A DNA stretch of 43,609 bases from Paenibacillus macquariensis (lineage in GTDB: Bacteria; Bacillota; Bacilli; Paenibacillales; Paenibacillaceae). Shown piece after piece: positions 1 through 8,426 of the stretch. The stretch covers positions 1 to 43,609 of the forward strand of contig NZ_FTNK01000026.1 in the NCBI RefSeq assembly GCF_900156375.1, in the 5' to 3' direction. The notes under the pieces were generated by a model. That model saw only the letters and a list, made by a program, of their open reading frames with translations. It was not told the DNA's origin and searched no databases. The position numbers and the translations under genes were made by a program. Each line of letters opens with the position of its first letter. Position 1 is the first letter of the stretch.

Positions 1-589
1 CGCCAGTTGGACCTATTACTCCAGTATCGCCAGTTGGTCCTGTAACTCCAGTTGCACCAGTAACACCCATAACTCCTGTTGCTCCTACCGGACCGGTAAC
101 TCCAGTTTCTCCTGTACCTCCTGAAACGCCAATGGCTCCAGTCGGGCCAGTTGCACCGATAGCTCCAATTGCTCCCGTAACTCCAGTTACACCTGTACCT
201 CCAGTCGGACCTGTTACTCCTGTTACTCCTGTTAAACCAGTTCCACCAGTAGCCCCCGTCGCGCCTCGAACTCCTCGATCTCCAACAGCTCCTTGGGGAC
301 CTGTTGCTCCCTTATAACCTCGAAACCCACGCACACCTCTAGGCCCTCTTTTACAACATTTATTATTTACCTTCTTCTCCCATTTACAGATACAATGAAT
401 CTCCCTGCATAACATACACATTGTGTATACTTTTTTCTTTTCCTTCGGTTTATCATGCTGGTGTGCTTTTCTCTTCCCGAGTTTCTGCTTTTTCTTAAGT
501 TTGGATCTTCGATGTTTGCCCATTTTCGATTTTTGTGACATGTGGTGTTTTACACATTTCTTTTTTTTTGCTGAACAGAAATTAGTCAA
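1..589 (-). CDS. collagen-like Gly-X-Y repeat surface protein (partial, C-terminus off the left edge)
   Basis: On the minus strand positions 1-350 read as uninterrupted Gly-X-Y triplets rich in GAT, GVT, GPT and GPV, the signature of bacterial collagen-like proteins such as exosporium or filament proteins of spore formers. The start is taken as TTG at 589, because GGAGGTG (597-603) lies 7 bases upstream; the next in-frame ATG has no ribosome site. The first 80 residues are very basic (Lys/Arg/His) and carry several Cys, including a Cys-Ile-Cys and a Cys-Cys pair just before the repeats. No signal peptide is seen, which is usual for exosporium-type members. The Thr-rich triplets suggest glycosylation, as known for BclA-like proteins (inference). 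The C-terminal domain is outside the window. Confidence 0.85.
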   Translation of the reverse strand, partial: MTNFCSAKKKKCVKHHMSQKSKMGKHRRSKLKKKQKLGKRKAHQHDKPKEKKKVYTMCMLCREIHCICKWEKKVNNKCCKRGPRGVRGFRGYKGATGPQGAVGDRGVRGATGATGGTGLTGVTGVTGPTGGTGVTGVTGAIGAIGATGPTGAIGVSGGTGETGVTGPVGATGVMGVTGATGVTGPTGDTGVIGPTG

Positions 590-708
590 CACATGTCACC
601 TCCGTACTTATACAATATGAGGGCTATCAATAACTGGAATAGACTGTTGACTCAATTTGAGAAAAAACATTTCTTCTGATTTTTCATCTTGTGATAATCT
701 CCATTATA

Positions 709-732
709 GGGGGCTGAAAAAATACAGCCCCC
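709..732. terminator. hairpin, possible terminator
   Basis: An 8-bp perfect stem (GGGGGCTG, 709-716; CAGCCCCC, 725-732) encloses an A-rich 8-base loop. The pyrimidine tail on the plus strand is short of T, so termination is plausible but not certain. It lies between the collagen-like gene and a decayed minus-strand gene. Confidence 0.45.
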
Positions 733-746
733 TTCCTTCAGATGGT

Positions 747-1035
747 TTACTGCAATTTACTCCTGTCAACTCTTCCGACGTTAAGGAGTAAATATCCAGG
801 CACTACACTTTTCTCCTTATCTGACAACTCCTCAAACCAAACATAGATCAATTCTTTAATCGGCTTTGTTTCCGGAATAAAATCAAGAAAATCTAATTTT
901 TTAAAAAATCCTACATCTGTTTCTTATAAATAAGGTAATTCCACTCTGAGCAAATTCATCTTTCAAGATCTACATAGCTTCTTCGATCCCGTACATCCAT
1001 GTACCCTTTGTTTCGGCAAAATCTTTACCAATAGG
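747..1035 (-). pseudogene. decayed gene, family not recognised
   Basis: The minus strand has good protein-like sequence split over two frames. The first part contains GTWMYGIEEAM followed by a TAG, then KDEFAQSGITL. The second, in another frame, contains PIKELIYVWFEELSDKEKS and ends at a TAA at 747-749. At least one nonsense codon and one frameshift separate them, and no start codon with a ribosome site was found. No family is recognised with confidence. Confidence 0.4.
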
Positions 1036-1189
1036 TAAGCTTCGGCATTAGGAGTGAGAACCAGGACAATCTCTCTCGGTTTGAATAATAGGGTTACAGT
1101 TCAAGCAAACTGCCCCTTTTTATTTGTTCAACTATCATTACCCGTTTTTACTGGAATGCCTCCAGCAGTAGTGTTAGAAGCTTGCGTAA

Positions 1190-1300
1190 TGTCTGAGGAC
1201 AAGAACATGTACCCATTCCCTCTTACTTCTTATGTTCTTAACTGTAAATATACGGACGATATGAATATCATCAATATTGCGGATAACTGCCCATTAGAGG
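1190..1300 (+). repeat. partial copy of the ACAAGTTCTTGT repeat family (tail segment)
   Basis: This stretch holds ACAAGAACATGTACCC, CCTCTTAC and TATGTTCTTAACTG, and ends in a degenerate AACTGCCCATTAG. It matches 9190-9275 almost base for base, so it is a copy of the 3' tail of that repeat block. The open frame across it (1054-1329) reads repeat DNA and is not called as a gene. Confidence 0.7.
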
Positions 1301-1390
1301 CCGTTATCTTCTCGCATGGGTGGAAATAACGAATTTCCCGCGGACCGATTAAATTATTAATGCGAAAAGTATGCTAAACTTAGGATCACC

Positions 1391-1420
1391 AAAAACCCCC
1401 TCGACCTGAGGGGGTTTTTT
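1391..1420. terminator. bidirectional Rho-independent terminator
   Basis: The inverted repeat AAAAACCCCCTC / GAGGGGGTTTTTT has an A run on one side and a T run on the other. It sits 26 bases beyond the stop codon of the minus-strand methyltransferase and would end its transcript. Confidence 0.85.
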
Positions 1421-1445
1421 CTATTGCAATGCATTACCGCCTCTC

Positions 1446-2186
1446 CTAACATTTCCTACAAATGCTAATGATAGTTGAAGATGACGGAGAGAACGGCGTT
1501 TTATCCCAGTCAGCATATTGATGTTCGACGCGAAAGCCGTGACGGGTTAATAAAGAATGCAGCGTATCCTGATCCGTGAACCGACAAGCAATTCGGGAAG
1601 TCGTTTGCTTATACCCCCAATTACGCATCGTGATCCAATGCATGATATGCTGGCTAGCATCGTAATATTGTGTGCCTGATACCTTGACGTTATTCCCATC
1701 CTTATCAATAAATGATCCCCATTCTGTCTCTTCTTGATCGGATAAATCCGTTCCCTCCGGATTACGGGTCTCGAATGCAAAGATTCCATGAGGTTGTAAA
1801 TGTTTGTGAACGGTCGTGAGCAAATCGTTTTGATCTTGATCACTTAAGAATGCCTGAAATGCATTACCAGTCAAATAAATCATCGAAAATCGCTTGTCCG
1901 ATTCAAAGGTACGGGCATCGCCTTCCATAAAAGTAACAGTCAACCCTTCCGCCTTCAACCGCGCATAAGCGAGCATCGCTGAAGAGATATCTACACCGGT
2001 CATCGTTATGCCGGCTTCCGACAGGGTTATCGTTGTTAAGCCTGTACCACAAGCAAGTTCTAATACTTCCCCAGGACTCGATCTAGCAAGCTCAAGATAG
2101 AACTGATATTTGTCAATTTCACCGTCAAATTCAAGATCGTAATTTACCGGATCTTGATATTCTTCAAGATTGCTATGTTCAATCAA
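1446..2186 (-). CDS. class I SAM-dependent methyltransferase
   Basis: This is a soluble Rossmann-fold methyltransferase of about 247 residues. The SAM-binding motif I is VLELACGTGLTT near residue 40, followed by the acidic-loop motif TGVDISSAM and a motif-II-like MIYLTGNAFQAF. The substrate is not evident; the family includes enzymes acting on small molecules, and glycine/sarcosine-type or antibiotic-type roles cannot be separated. The ORF is open to an ATG at 2204, but AAAGGGGG ends 7 bases before TTG 2186 and only 1-2 bases before an internal ATG, so TTG 2186 is the best start. It is a single-gene unit closed by the terminator at 1391-1420. Confidence 0.85.
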   Translation of the reverse strand: MIEHSNLEEYQDPVNYDLEFDGEIDKYQFYLELARSSPGEVLELACGTGLTTITLSEAGITMTGVDISSAMLAYARLKAEGLTVTFMEGDARTFESDKRFSMIYLTGNAFQAFLSDQDQNDLLTTVHKHLQPHGIFAFETRNPEGTDLSDQEETEWGSFIDKDGNNVKVSGTQYYDASQHIMHWITMRNWGYKQTTSRIACRFTDQDTLHSLLTRHGFRVEHQYADWDKTPFSPSSSTIISICRKC

Positions 2187-2219
2187 CGCCATTCCCCCTT
2201 TCATTTCTTGTTATAACAT

Positions 2220-2570
2220 TTCGAATTGCCAAAAATAAATCTATTGAATAAAATAAACACAATGTTGCATTGAGAAAAAATAATTTCTATAAGAAAATAC
2301 ATGTACTTATATAGACGCAAAAAGGATAATCGAAATGAAAGCCCTATCGCCAGCCATCGCGCATAACAGTATTATTTTACTATTTTTTCGATTATCCATT
2401 TGGTAATAAGTAGTTATAATCAATTTTTATCGAACCTTACATAACCACTCTTTAAGTCGATAATCACTACGCTATCCTGCCCGTTAGGTTAATGCAAATA
2501 GAGCTATTTTCGAACTATGCAAGGTATTTTATTTTCAAGACATATATGGCCAACATTTTACAGGGTGCTA
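2220..2570. other. intergenic region with one CCCGTTAG site
   Basis: No gene is supported. The stretch is AT-rich and holds one left-type site at 2471-2494 (ATCCTGCCCGTTAGGTTAA). A weak TTCGAACTATG at 2510-2520 may be the wreck of the right-type site. The upstream regions of the methyltransferase and the 3' end of the LysR gene lie at its borders. Confidence 0.5.
2471..2494 (+). repeat. CCCGTTAG site (left type, solitary)
   Basis: CTATCCTGCCCGTTAGGTTAA matches the left half of the dispersed elements described at 8310-8407, without hairpin. Confidence 0.6.
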
Positions 2571-3458
2571 TTATTCAAAAAATGTATCTCGGGTCAAGTT
2601 CAAAAAGGCTTCGATCGCAGGCGAGATCCACTTCTCCTCATGCCAAAACATTTGGGTTGCAAACGATATAGCGGTCAAATCCCACGGCAACGGAACCAGT
2701 TCTCCCCGATTCACTTCTGCAGTCACAGCCATTTCAGGCAATATGGCGATGCCCATACCTATTTTCGCACATTGTTTAATCGCCTCAGCGCTATTAAATT
2801 CTAATTCGGTAATTCCGCCCATGCCCTTCTGTGAAAGACTTCGCTCAAAAAATGTGCGATAGGAACATCCCTTCTCCGTCAACAAAAAGGTCTCACCATT
2901 AAAATCTTCAATGGTTAGCGTAGTACGTGTAGCCAACGGATGATCGGGCGCTGCCAATACATAAAAGGGCTCATCCAGTATTTTTTCACCGCAAAATCCT
3001 GTCTCGCCTTTGTCCTCATCCAGCATAAAAATAATGTCCGCGTCCCCTTCACGCAAGCTCTGTTTGAGGTTCGGATTAGTCAGCGGCCGAAACATGAGTC
3101 GAATCCCCGGATAGCGCAAGCGAAACCGGCGCAGTACAGCCGGCAGCCGGTAGGTGCACAACGTTTCATCCGCACTAATGACCACCGTACCCGTCACCTC
3201 GCTGGTTTGTTTGACGGCATGCTGTGCTTCTTCAAGCTCACTCAATATGCTGTCTACATAGACCAGAAACCGCCTCCCCGCATCGGTTAGGATCACTTTT
3301 TTGCCCAATCTGTCCACCAGCTTGACGCCCAGTTCTTCCTCCAAAGCCTTCATCTGCATCGTAACCGTTGAGGGAACATAGTTTTGCACTTCTGCGGCGC
3401 GGCTAAAGTTGAGTGTCGAAGCAAGCGTATAAAAAGTCTTTAGTTGGCGCAATTCCAT
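2571..3458 (-). CDS. LysR-family transcriptional regulator
   Basis: About 295 residues, the normal size for the family. An N-terminal winged helix-turn-helix (MELRQLKTFYTLA, then FSRAAEVQNYVPSTVTMQM) is followed by a periplasmic-binding-like effector domain from about residue 90. The open frame extends to a GTG at 3470, but that codon overlaps the ribosome site; GGAGTG lies 9 bases before ATG 3458, which also begins the conserved MELRQL motif. It is divergent from the hydrolase/MFS operon at 3593-5785, the usual arrangement for a LysR protein controlling its neighbour, so regulation of that operon by an unknown small effector is inferred. Confidence 0.93.
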   Translation of the reverse strand: MELRQLKTFYTLASTLNFSRAAEVQNYVPSTVTMQMKALEEELGVKLVDRLGKKVILTDAGRRFLVYVDSILSELEEAQHAVKQTSEVTGTVVISADETLCTYRLPAVLRRFRLRYPGIRLMFRPLTNPNLKQSLREGDADIIFMLDEDKGETGFCGEKILDEPFYVLAAPDHPLATRTTLTIEDFNGETFLLTEKGCSYRTFFERSLSQKGMGGITELEFNSAEAIKQCAKIGMGIAILPEMAVTAEVNRGELVPLPWDLTAISFATQMFWHEEKWISPAIEAFLNLTRDTFFE

Positions 3459-3486
3459 GGTACATCCCACTCCTTAATTCAAAAAA

Positions 3487-3543
3487 AATGAACGTTTCAT
3501 TCATAAACGTTTCTTTGACTTCACAATAGCATCATCGTAGAGT
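3487..3543 (+). promoter_or_regulatory. divergent regulatory region: AACGTTTC direct repeats and possible promoter
   Basis: Two copies of AACGTTTC, about 15 bases apart (near 3491 and 3506), stand between the LysR gene and the hydrolase gene. TTGACT (3515-3520) and TAGAGT (3538-3543), spaced 17 bases, may form a sigma-A promoter toward the hydrolase, though the -10 match is weak. The repeats are candidates for LysR binding. Confidence 0.4.
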
Positions 3544-3592
3544 AATGACAAGAAAGGCAGTCCAACTTTAGCTATGAAAAGGAGATTTTCAC

Positions 3593-4603
3593 ATGAGAGA
3601 TTATGAAATTTATGAACTGGGTGATATTCTGCTGCAATCCGGTGACACTCTGCCAAATGCCATTCTCGCCTACAAAACCTACGGTACGCTAAATGCAGAA
3701 AAAAATAATGTAATTGTTTATCCCACCTGGTTTGCAGGTCTGCATACCGATAATGAATGGTTAATAGGACCCGGTAAGTCGCTGGACCCGGAAAAGTATT
3801 TTATTATCATACCGAATATGCTAGGCAATGGATTATCCTCCTCACCAAGCAATACGCCACCGCCCTATCATCAATCAAATTTCCCACTAATTTCGATATA
3901 TGATAATGTGCGGTTGCAGCATCAACTAGTTACTCAAAAGTTTGGTATTACAAAAATTGCCCTTGTTGTTGGCTGGTCACTTGGAGCTGTTCAGACCTTT
4001 CAGTGGGGAGCAAGTTATCCGGATATGGTCGAGAGAATTGCTCCATTCGGAGGAACTGCCAAGACACGGCCACATGCAAATGTTGTATTTGAAGGAATGA
4101 TCGCTGCCCTTCAAGCTGATTCAGCCTGGAAGAATGGCTATTACACGCAGCAGCCCAAAGTGGGATTGGCAGCAATGGGCCGAGTCTATGCAGCTTGGGG
4201 CTTCTCTCAGGCTTATTATCTAGAGCAGCTCTATCAAATAGAGGGCTACCAGACACTGAAAGAATATCTTGTGGATTACTGGGATCAAGTTTTTTTGACC
4301 TTTGACGCCAATGACCTAATCACCATGTTATGTACCGGAATCACAGGAGATATTAGTGCAAATTCATTGTATGATGGCGATTTTGAACTTGCATTAAGCA
4401 GTATTACTGCACGGGCACTGGTTATGTCGGGAAGTACGGATCTTTTCTTCCCTCCCCAGGACAATAAATATGAGGCACAACATATGCCTGATGCACTCTT
4501 CCTCTCGATTGAATCGAAATGGGGGCATTGCGCAGGAATTGGACAGCATGTACCAGATTCCGTATTTATAGATAAAAACCTAAAAAGATTCTTGCTTGAA
4601 TAG
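3593..4603 (+). CDS. alpha/beta hydrolase, homoserine O-acetyltransferase (MetX)-like
   Basis: A 336-residue cytoplasmic alpha/beta-hydrolase. The fold shows a nucleophile elbow VVGWSLGA (Ser129), an acid in SGSTDLFFPP (Asp283) and the catalytic His in KWGHCAGIG (His312), giving a complete triad. The N-terminal LAYKTYGTLNAEKNN and the NMLGNGLSSSPSN segment are typical of the MetX/homoserine acetyltransferase family; the elbow GWSLGA differs from the GGSMGG usual in true MetX, so the acyl acceptor is probably not homoserine. AAGGAG lies 10 bases before the ATG. The MFS exporter starts 27 bases downstream, making a two-gene operon divergent from the LysR gene. Confidence 0.85.
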   Translation: MRDYEIYELGDILLQSGDTLPNAILAYKTYGTLNAEKNNVIVYPTWFAGLHTDNEWLIGPGKSLDPEKYFIIIPNMLGNGLSSSPSNTPPPYHQSNFPLISIYDNVRLQHQLVTQKFGITKIALVVGWSLGAVQTFQWGASYPDMVERIAPFGGTAKTRPHANVVFEGMIAALQADSAWKNGYYTQQPKVGLAAMGRVYAAWGFSQAYYLEQLYQIEGYQTLKEYLVDYWDQVFLTFDANDLITMLCTGITGDISANSLYDGDFELALSSITARALVMSGSTDLFFPPQDNKYEAQHMPDALFLSIESKWGHCAGIGQHVPDSVFIDKNLKRFLLE

Positions 4604-4630
4604 ACGAGAAAAGAGGAGGAGCAGATTGAA

Positions 4631-5785
4631 TTGAAAAATAACCTGATCATCTATGTCCTGGCTCTTTCTGTTTTTCTGATCGGCACCATTGAATACATTA
4701 TTACAGGAGTCATTGAAATGATTGCAGGGGACTTGGGCGTATCTACTTCCGAAATTGGGCTATTGGTGACTGTATTTGCACTCGCAGCGGCCATTATCGC
4801 TCCGATTCTGATCGCCCTAACGATAAATGTGGATCGCAAGAAGCTACTCATGGCTAACCTCAGTGTATTTATTGCCAGCAACGGACTTATGTTTGTAAAC
4901 CTTTCTTACGAAACACTACTAGGGGTAAGAATTATTCAAGGGGCTAGTGGAGGAATCGCTACCGTAGTAGCTATGGCAGTAGCGACACGACTCGTTGAAA
5001 AAGAAAGCAGGGGCAGTGCCATCGGTATTATTTTGATGGGACTCAGCAGTTCGCTCGTGCTGGGTGTTCCAATTGGTACATTTTTTAGCGAGATGTTTGG
5101 ATGGAGGGTTTTGTTTATTGTGATCGGTATGTTAAGCATTATTCCATTGATTATCATCTATAAGAAGGTTCCTGCAATCATAGAAGAAGAAGCTGTTACC
5201 CTCAGGATGCAGCTCGCCATTTTAAAAGATTCAAAGATTCTAACTGCCTTAGTTATTACTTTATTTTATATCGGTGGTTACTCTACGCTCTTTACTTATA
5301 TTACACCGTTCTTACAAGCTACATCCTCTCTTTCAATAACCACAATTAGCGGTGTTCTATTCCTGGCGGGAATTTGCAGCTTCGTCGGATCAAGAGTAGG
5401 AGGACAATTGGCAGATGCAAAGGGATCTAAATTCACAATTTGTCTTGGACTCCTGTTACAAGGAGCAACTCTCCTTTTATTCGCTCTAGCTGGTGTTAAT
5501 CTCTTTTTATTCATCTTGATTCTAATGATCTTTATGTTAGCCACCTGGAGTATTTCACCTGCCCAGCAGCTATATCTGGTTACGCTGGTACCTCGAAATC
5601 CGGACATTGCCCTAAGCGTAAATACTTCTTTCATCCAATTTGGTTTTGCACTGGGATCTGGATTAGGCGGGCTTGTCATCAGCCGTACCTCTGTCCTGAA
5701 TCTGAATTGGGTAGGTTTGGCTGCTGTAAGCATCGCTTTAGTTCTTGCAATATTGCTATTCAAAAAAATGAGCAGGCTACCGTAG
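4631..5785 (+). CDS. MFS transporter (DHA1-type drug/metabolite exporter)
   Basis: A 384-residue integral membrane protein with about 12 hydrophobic segments, consistent with a major facilitator exporter of the AraJ/PbuE type. An MFS motif-A-like loop (DRKKLLMANL) follows the second membrane segment, and motif-C-like glycines (GLSSSLVLGVPIG) are in segment 5. The start is TTG 4631, with AGGAGGAG 9 bases upstream. It forms an operon with the MetX-like enzyme, so export of an acylated product or precursor is a reasonable guess. The last codons and the stop codon lie inside the hairpin of a dispersed repeat (5770-5843), so the natural C-terminus may have been replaced. Confidence 0.9.
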   Translation: MKNNLIIYVLALSVFLIGTIEYIITGVIEMIAGDLGVSTSEIGLLVTVFALAAAIIAPILIALTINVDRKKLLMANLSVFIASNGLMFVNLSYETLLGVRIIQGASGGIATVVAMAVATRLVEKESRGSAIGIILMGLSSSLVLGVPIGTFFSEMFGWRVLFIVIGMLSIIPLIIIYKKVPAIIEEEAVTLRMQLAILKDSKILTALVITLFYIGGYSTLFTYITPFLQATSSLSITTISGVLFLAGICSFVGSRVGGQLADAKGSKFTICLGLLLQGATLLLFALAGVNLFLFILILMIFMLATWSISPAQQLYLVTLVPRNPDIALSVNTSFIQFGFALGSGLGGLVISRTSVLNLNWVGLAAVSIALVLAILLFKKMSRLP

Positions 5786-5843
5786 CACCTGCTCATCAAT
5801 GTGTTTGTGTATTATTCAACTATCGTGTCCCGTTAGCGTAATC
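5770..5843 (+). repeat. CCCGTTAG element (hairpin plus right site)
   Basis: The hairpin GAGCAGG (5770-5776) / CCTGCTC (5788-5794) is followed by ATTCAACTATCGTGTCCCGT and TAGCGTAAT. The left site is missing. The element contains the MFS stop codon and can act as its terminator, and its right end touches the stop of the next minus-strand ORF. Confidence 0.85.
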
Positions 5844-6126
5844 AATGTATGAACTTTATTCTTCTATCATCGAATGTTCTTTCGACATCTCTTCCAAATC
5901 CATACCCATCTGCAATAAGTGATTTAACTGGAACATGAGGGGTTAAGACAATCTTCCATTGATTGTCCTCCAATGCAACGCATATGAGGAAATAATTCAC
6001 CCCATTTATATGAAATTTATCTTCCCTATAAACGCTATAATCGATTGCAACATAATAAAGCCTCGGACTGGTAAATTTCTCAACGTACCTCATGGGCAAA
6101 AACTGTTTTCCATACTCAAAGTTCAC
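5842..6126 (-). CDS. hypothetical protein, probably 5'-truncated
   Basis: A 94-residue ORF with convincing protein-like composition (aromatic-rich, including RLYYVAIDYSVYRED and GVNYFLICVALEDNQWKIV). The frame stays open upstream to about 6175 and reads KLGLFNINKAHLVACVNFEY, but no ATG/GTG/TTG with a ribosome site occurs there. The listed start is ATG-less in strength, so the gene may have lost its 5' end. No family is recognised. Its stop codon overlaps the end of a CCCGTTAG element, as in other units of this window. Confidence 0.45.
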   Translation of the reverse strand: MNFEYGKQFLPMRYVEKFTSPRLYYVAIDYSVYREDKFHINGVNYFLICVALEDNQWKIVLTPHVPVKSLIADGYGFGRDVERTFDDRRIKFIH

Positions 6127-6179
6127 ACATGCAACAAGATGAGCCTTATTGATGTTGAATAAACCAAGTTTGTTTTTTA

Positions 6180-6480
6180 ATTCTTACTATTAGGGGTACA
6201 GCCAACATTTCAGAAATTTTGTACGCGAAGCAAATTTCGACATAAATATAGCCAAATACCTGTACGTTAAGGAATTCGGCTTATGTTATAGCTTAGTTTT
6301 TATTTAATGGGGTAGCGTCAGAAAAATGCGTATTTACAACGATAAGGGGATTTTTTTTGAAAGGTAAAAAGTACATTCCTTGATTATAGTCGGAAAGACT
6401 GTTAATCAATTCTATTTGTACAAGTTATTATTACGTTATGAAAACACTTTTTAATTAAGGTACTTTCATAATTATTAGTG
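6180..6480. other. intergenic region, nothing recognised
   Basis: An AT-rich stretch of about 300 bases without a supported gene, repeat or clear terminator. It separates the truncated hypothetical gene from the 3' end of the aminopeptidase gene. Confidence 0.5.
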
Positions 6481-6483
6481 CTC

Positions 6484-7221
6484 TTATAATGTAGTAATAA
6501 TCGGTCCATCCTTCGTAAGAATAATCGTATGTTCGTATTGAGCTACAAAGCTTTTTTCTGTAACAAAGGTCCCGTCTTCTTTTTGGGATACTTCTTCTTC
6601 AAAGGTCGAGATAAATGGTTCGAATGCGATAACCATCCCTTCCTTTAATAATTCATCATCCCATGTATCATTATAATTATAAATGTGGTCAGGTGCTTCG
6701 TGTATTGTACGTCCAATACCATGCCCTGTAAGATTTTTGACAACAGTTAATCCATTCTCTCTCGCTGTTTGGAATACTACTTTTCCGATTCTACTTTTTT
6801 TTGAACCAGGTTTTGCTTTCTTAAGCCCTGCTTCAAATGCCTTTTTAGCAACGTCGCATATTTTCATTAATACTTCTTCTCCCTCGCCCACTACAAAAGA
6901 GATTCCTGTATCTGCGAAATACCCGTTTTTTGAACCAGAAACATCTATATTTACTAAATCCCCTTCATAAATAACCCGATGACCCGGAATACCATGTGCC
7001 ACTTCTTCATTAACACTAATGCAAGTATAGCCAGGAAAATCATACTCACCTTTTGGGGCTGAAACTGCACCTGCTCTCTCTAAAAACTCTCCAGCTATAT
7101 CATCAAGTTCTTTGGTCGTTATGCCAGGAATTGTTCTTTGTACCAATTCATCTCTAATGGAGGCAACAATTTTGCCAATTTCCTTCAAACCATTAAAATC
7201 TTCTTCTGTTTTTGCAATCAT
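6484..7221 (-). CDS. map: type I methionyl aminopeptidase
   Basis: A cytosolic metalloenzyme of 245 residues that removes the initiator methionine from nascent proteins. All family residues are visible: substrate His77 (EVAHGIPG), metal ligands Asp93 and Asp104 (NIDVSGS, YFADTG), His167 (LTGHGIGR), Glu201 (AFEPF) and Glu230 (YEHTI), plus His174. The open frame reaches 7302, but the extra 27 residues are unlike the family; ATG 7221, preceded by GTGGGGATATACG, gives the standard MIAKTEEDF start. It is probably a second, dispensable MetAP like Bacillus YflG/MapB, because it stands alone rather than in the ribosomal-protein operon. Confidence 0.95.
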   Translation of the reverse strand: MIAKTEEDFNGLKEIGKIVASIRDELVQRTIPGITTKELDDIAGEFLERAGAVSAPKGEYDFPGYTCISVNEEVAHGIPGHRVIYEGDLVNIDVSGSKNGYFADTGISFVVGEGEEVLMKICDVAKKAFEAGLKKAKPGSKKSRIGKVVFQTARENGLTVVKNLTGHGIGRTIHEAPDHIYNYNDTWDDELLKEGMVIAFEPFISTFEEEVSQKEDGTFVTEKSFVAQYEHTIILTKDGPIITTL

Positions 7222-7296
7222 CGTATATCCCCACTTTTTAAAGTATCTTATGATTAGTAATCCATTTAGAGTATAGCATAAACGGAACGGCTTTTT

Positions 7297-7384
7297 CTTC
7301 AACTAAACTGCCCGTTAGTTGAACAAAGGGCTACCTCTCGGCAGCCCTCTTATTATTGAACTATAGTGTCCCGTTAGTTGAACA
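7297..7384 (+). repeat. CCCGTTAG element (full, variant hairpin)
   Basis: Left site TTCAACTAAACTGCCCGT-TAGTTGAAC, hairpin AGGGCT / AGCCCT (with CTACCTCTCGGC loop), right site TTGAACTATAGTGTCCCGT-TAGTTGAAC. The hairpin sequence differs wholly from the common GAGCAGG type while the flanking sites are kept. It lies 75 bases upstream of the aminopeptidase start. Confidence 0.9.
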
Positions 7385-7545
7385 AGCACGCTTTCTTTTA
7401 TTACACAATATCGTCGAACTACGCATTGATCTTTCATAAATGTGAGCCACTGCGGCGTTTTGCTTCTTCGATCTCCGAATAGCGGTTTCGCATCAATACC
7501 TTTTAAAACTTCACTCAATTTGATTTGGTCCTCATTACATTTAAA
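7385..7545 (-). pseudogene. gene fragment, family not recognised
   Basis: The minus strand reads NEDQIKLSEVLKGIDAKP, then LFGDRRSKTPQWLTFMKDQ and CVVRRYCVIKESVLVQ before running into the CCCGTTAG element. The composition is protein-like but there is no start site and the downstream end is repeat DNA, so this is a remnant cut by the element. Confidence 0.4.
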
Positions 7546-7654
7546 AATCAGTGTGCATTAGGTTTTAACACTCGCATACAACAATCTAGCATTAATTAAT
7601 TTTTCTTGGACATAATAACAAAGTTGAAAAATATGAATTGAAGGAGCTAAAATA

Positions 7655-8170
7655 TTGGGTATTTTAAACGGCAATCCGAAAGATGAACCATTACATTATG
7701 GTGAAATTTTCAGTGTATGGAGTGGCTCTGTGGTTGCTAGAGGATCTGTATCATGCTACCAAGCATTTTTAAACCACGCCGGTGACAAGGACCTTAAAAA
7801 AATACTCAATGATCTTATTGATCAAGCAAAACTAGAGATTAAAGAATTTGATAAATTACTTACTGAAAACGGATTTGCTCCCGCACCAATCATGCCTGAA
7901 AGACCACCAGTAAAACTTGAAGATATCCCTGCCGGCGCAAGATTTACTGATCTTGAAATAGCTGCAAGAATTGGCGCAGATGCCGCTATCGGACTGGTTG
8001 CTTGTAGCCAAGCTATGGGTCAATCAATTAGAGTGGATGTAGGTGCTTTGTTTGCTAAATACCATCTCGCTACAGCAGCTTTGGGAGTTAAGATCCTTGA
8101 AATCAGCAAGGAAAAAGGTTGGTTAATCCCTCCTCCGCTTCAAGTGAAGAGACCTGAATCAGAAGCTTAA
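7655..8170 (+). CDS. DUF3231-family protein
   Basis: A 171-residue soluble, mostly helical protein. The start MGILNGNPKDEPLHYGE and the single four-helix unit match my memory of the DUF3231 family of spore-forming Bacillota, whose fold is ferritin-like; members usually have two such units (about 330 residues), so this is a one-unit form. Function is unknown; association with spores has been suggested for relatives. TTG 7655 is the start, with AAGGAG 8 bases upstream. It is one of the few plus-strand genes and carries its own terminator. Confidence 0.75.
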   Translation: MGILNGNPKDEPLHYGEIFSVWSGSVVARGSVSCYQAFLNHAGDKDLKKILNDLIDQAKLEIKEFDKLLTENGFAPAPIMPERPPVKLEDIPAGARFTDLEIAARIGADAAIGLVACSQAMGQSIRVDVGALFAKYHLATAALGVKILEISKEKGWLIPPPLQVKRPESEA

Positions 8171-8182
8171 ATGTAATTTACA

Positions 8183-8211
8183 GTCCTGCTCATTGAGCAG
8201 GATTTCTTTGT
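8183..8211 (+). terminator. Rho-independent terminator
   Basis: TCCTGCTC / GAGCAGGA stem with a 3-base loop, followed by TTTCTTTG, 12 bases after the stop of the DUF3231 gene. The stem resembles the hairpin of the dispersed elements. Confidence 0.8.
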
Positions 8212-8309
8212 TTAGGTTATACACCCTATAATTGTGTCATGACTCGCTATTTCCTTAGTGCTGTTACGCTTAATGTGTCAAATGCGACATAAAACCTCCA
8301 CTTATCTTG

Positions 8310-8407
8310 TTCAACTAAACTGCCCGTTAGCATAATAAAAAGAGCAGGATACCGAAGCAACTGCTCATCACTGTGTATTATTCAACTATCGTGTCCCGTT
8401 AGCTTAA
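8310..8407 (+). repeat. CCCGTTAG element (full, reference copy)
   Basis: Left site TTCAACTAAACTGCCCGT-TAGCATAAT, hairpin GAGCAGG-ATACCGAAGCA-ACTGCTC, spacer CATCACTGTGTATTA, right site TTCAACTATCGTGTCCCGT-TAGCTTAAT. It ends 19 bases beyond the stop codon of the minus-strand gene 8427-8702. Confidence 0.92.
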
Positions 8408-8426
8408 TCGTTTATTGAAAATGGAA

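Noticed and set aside
132..317. Proline-rich plus-strand ORF
   Set aside because: It is the antisense shadow of the Gly-X-Y repeat on the minus strand.
1054..1329. 91-residue plus ORF
   Set aside because: Its second half is a copy of repeat DNA found again at 9190-9275 and it has no ribosome site.
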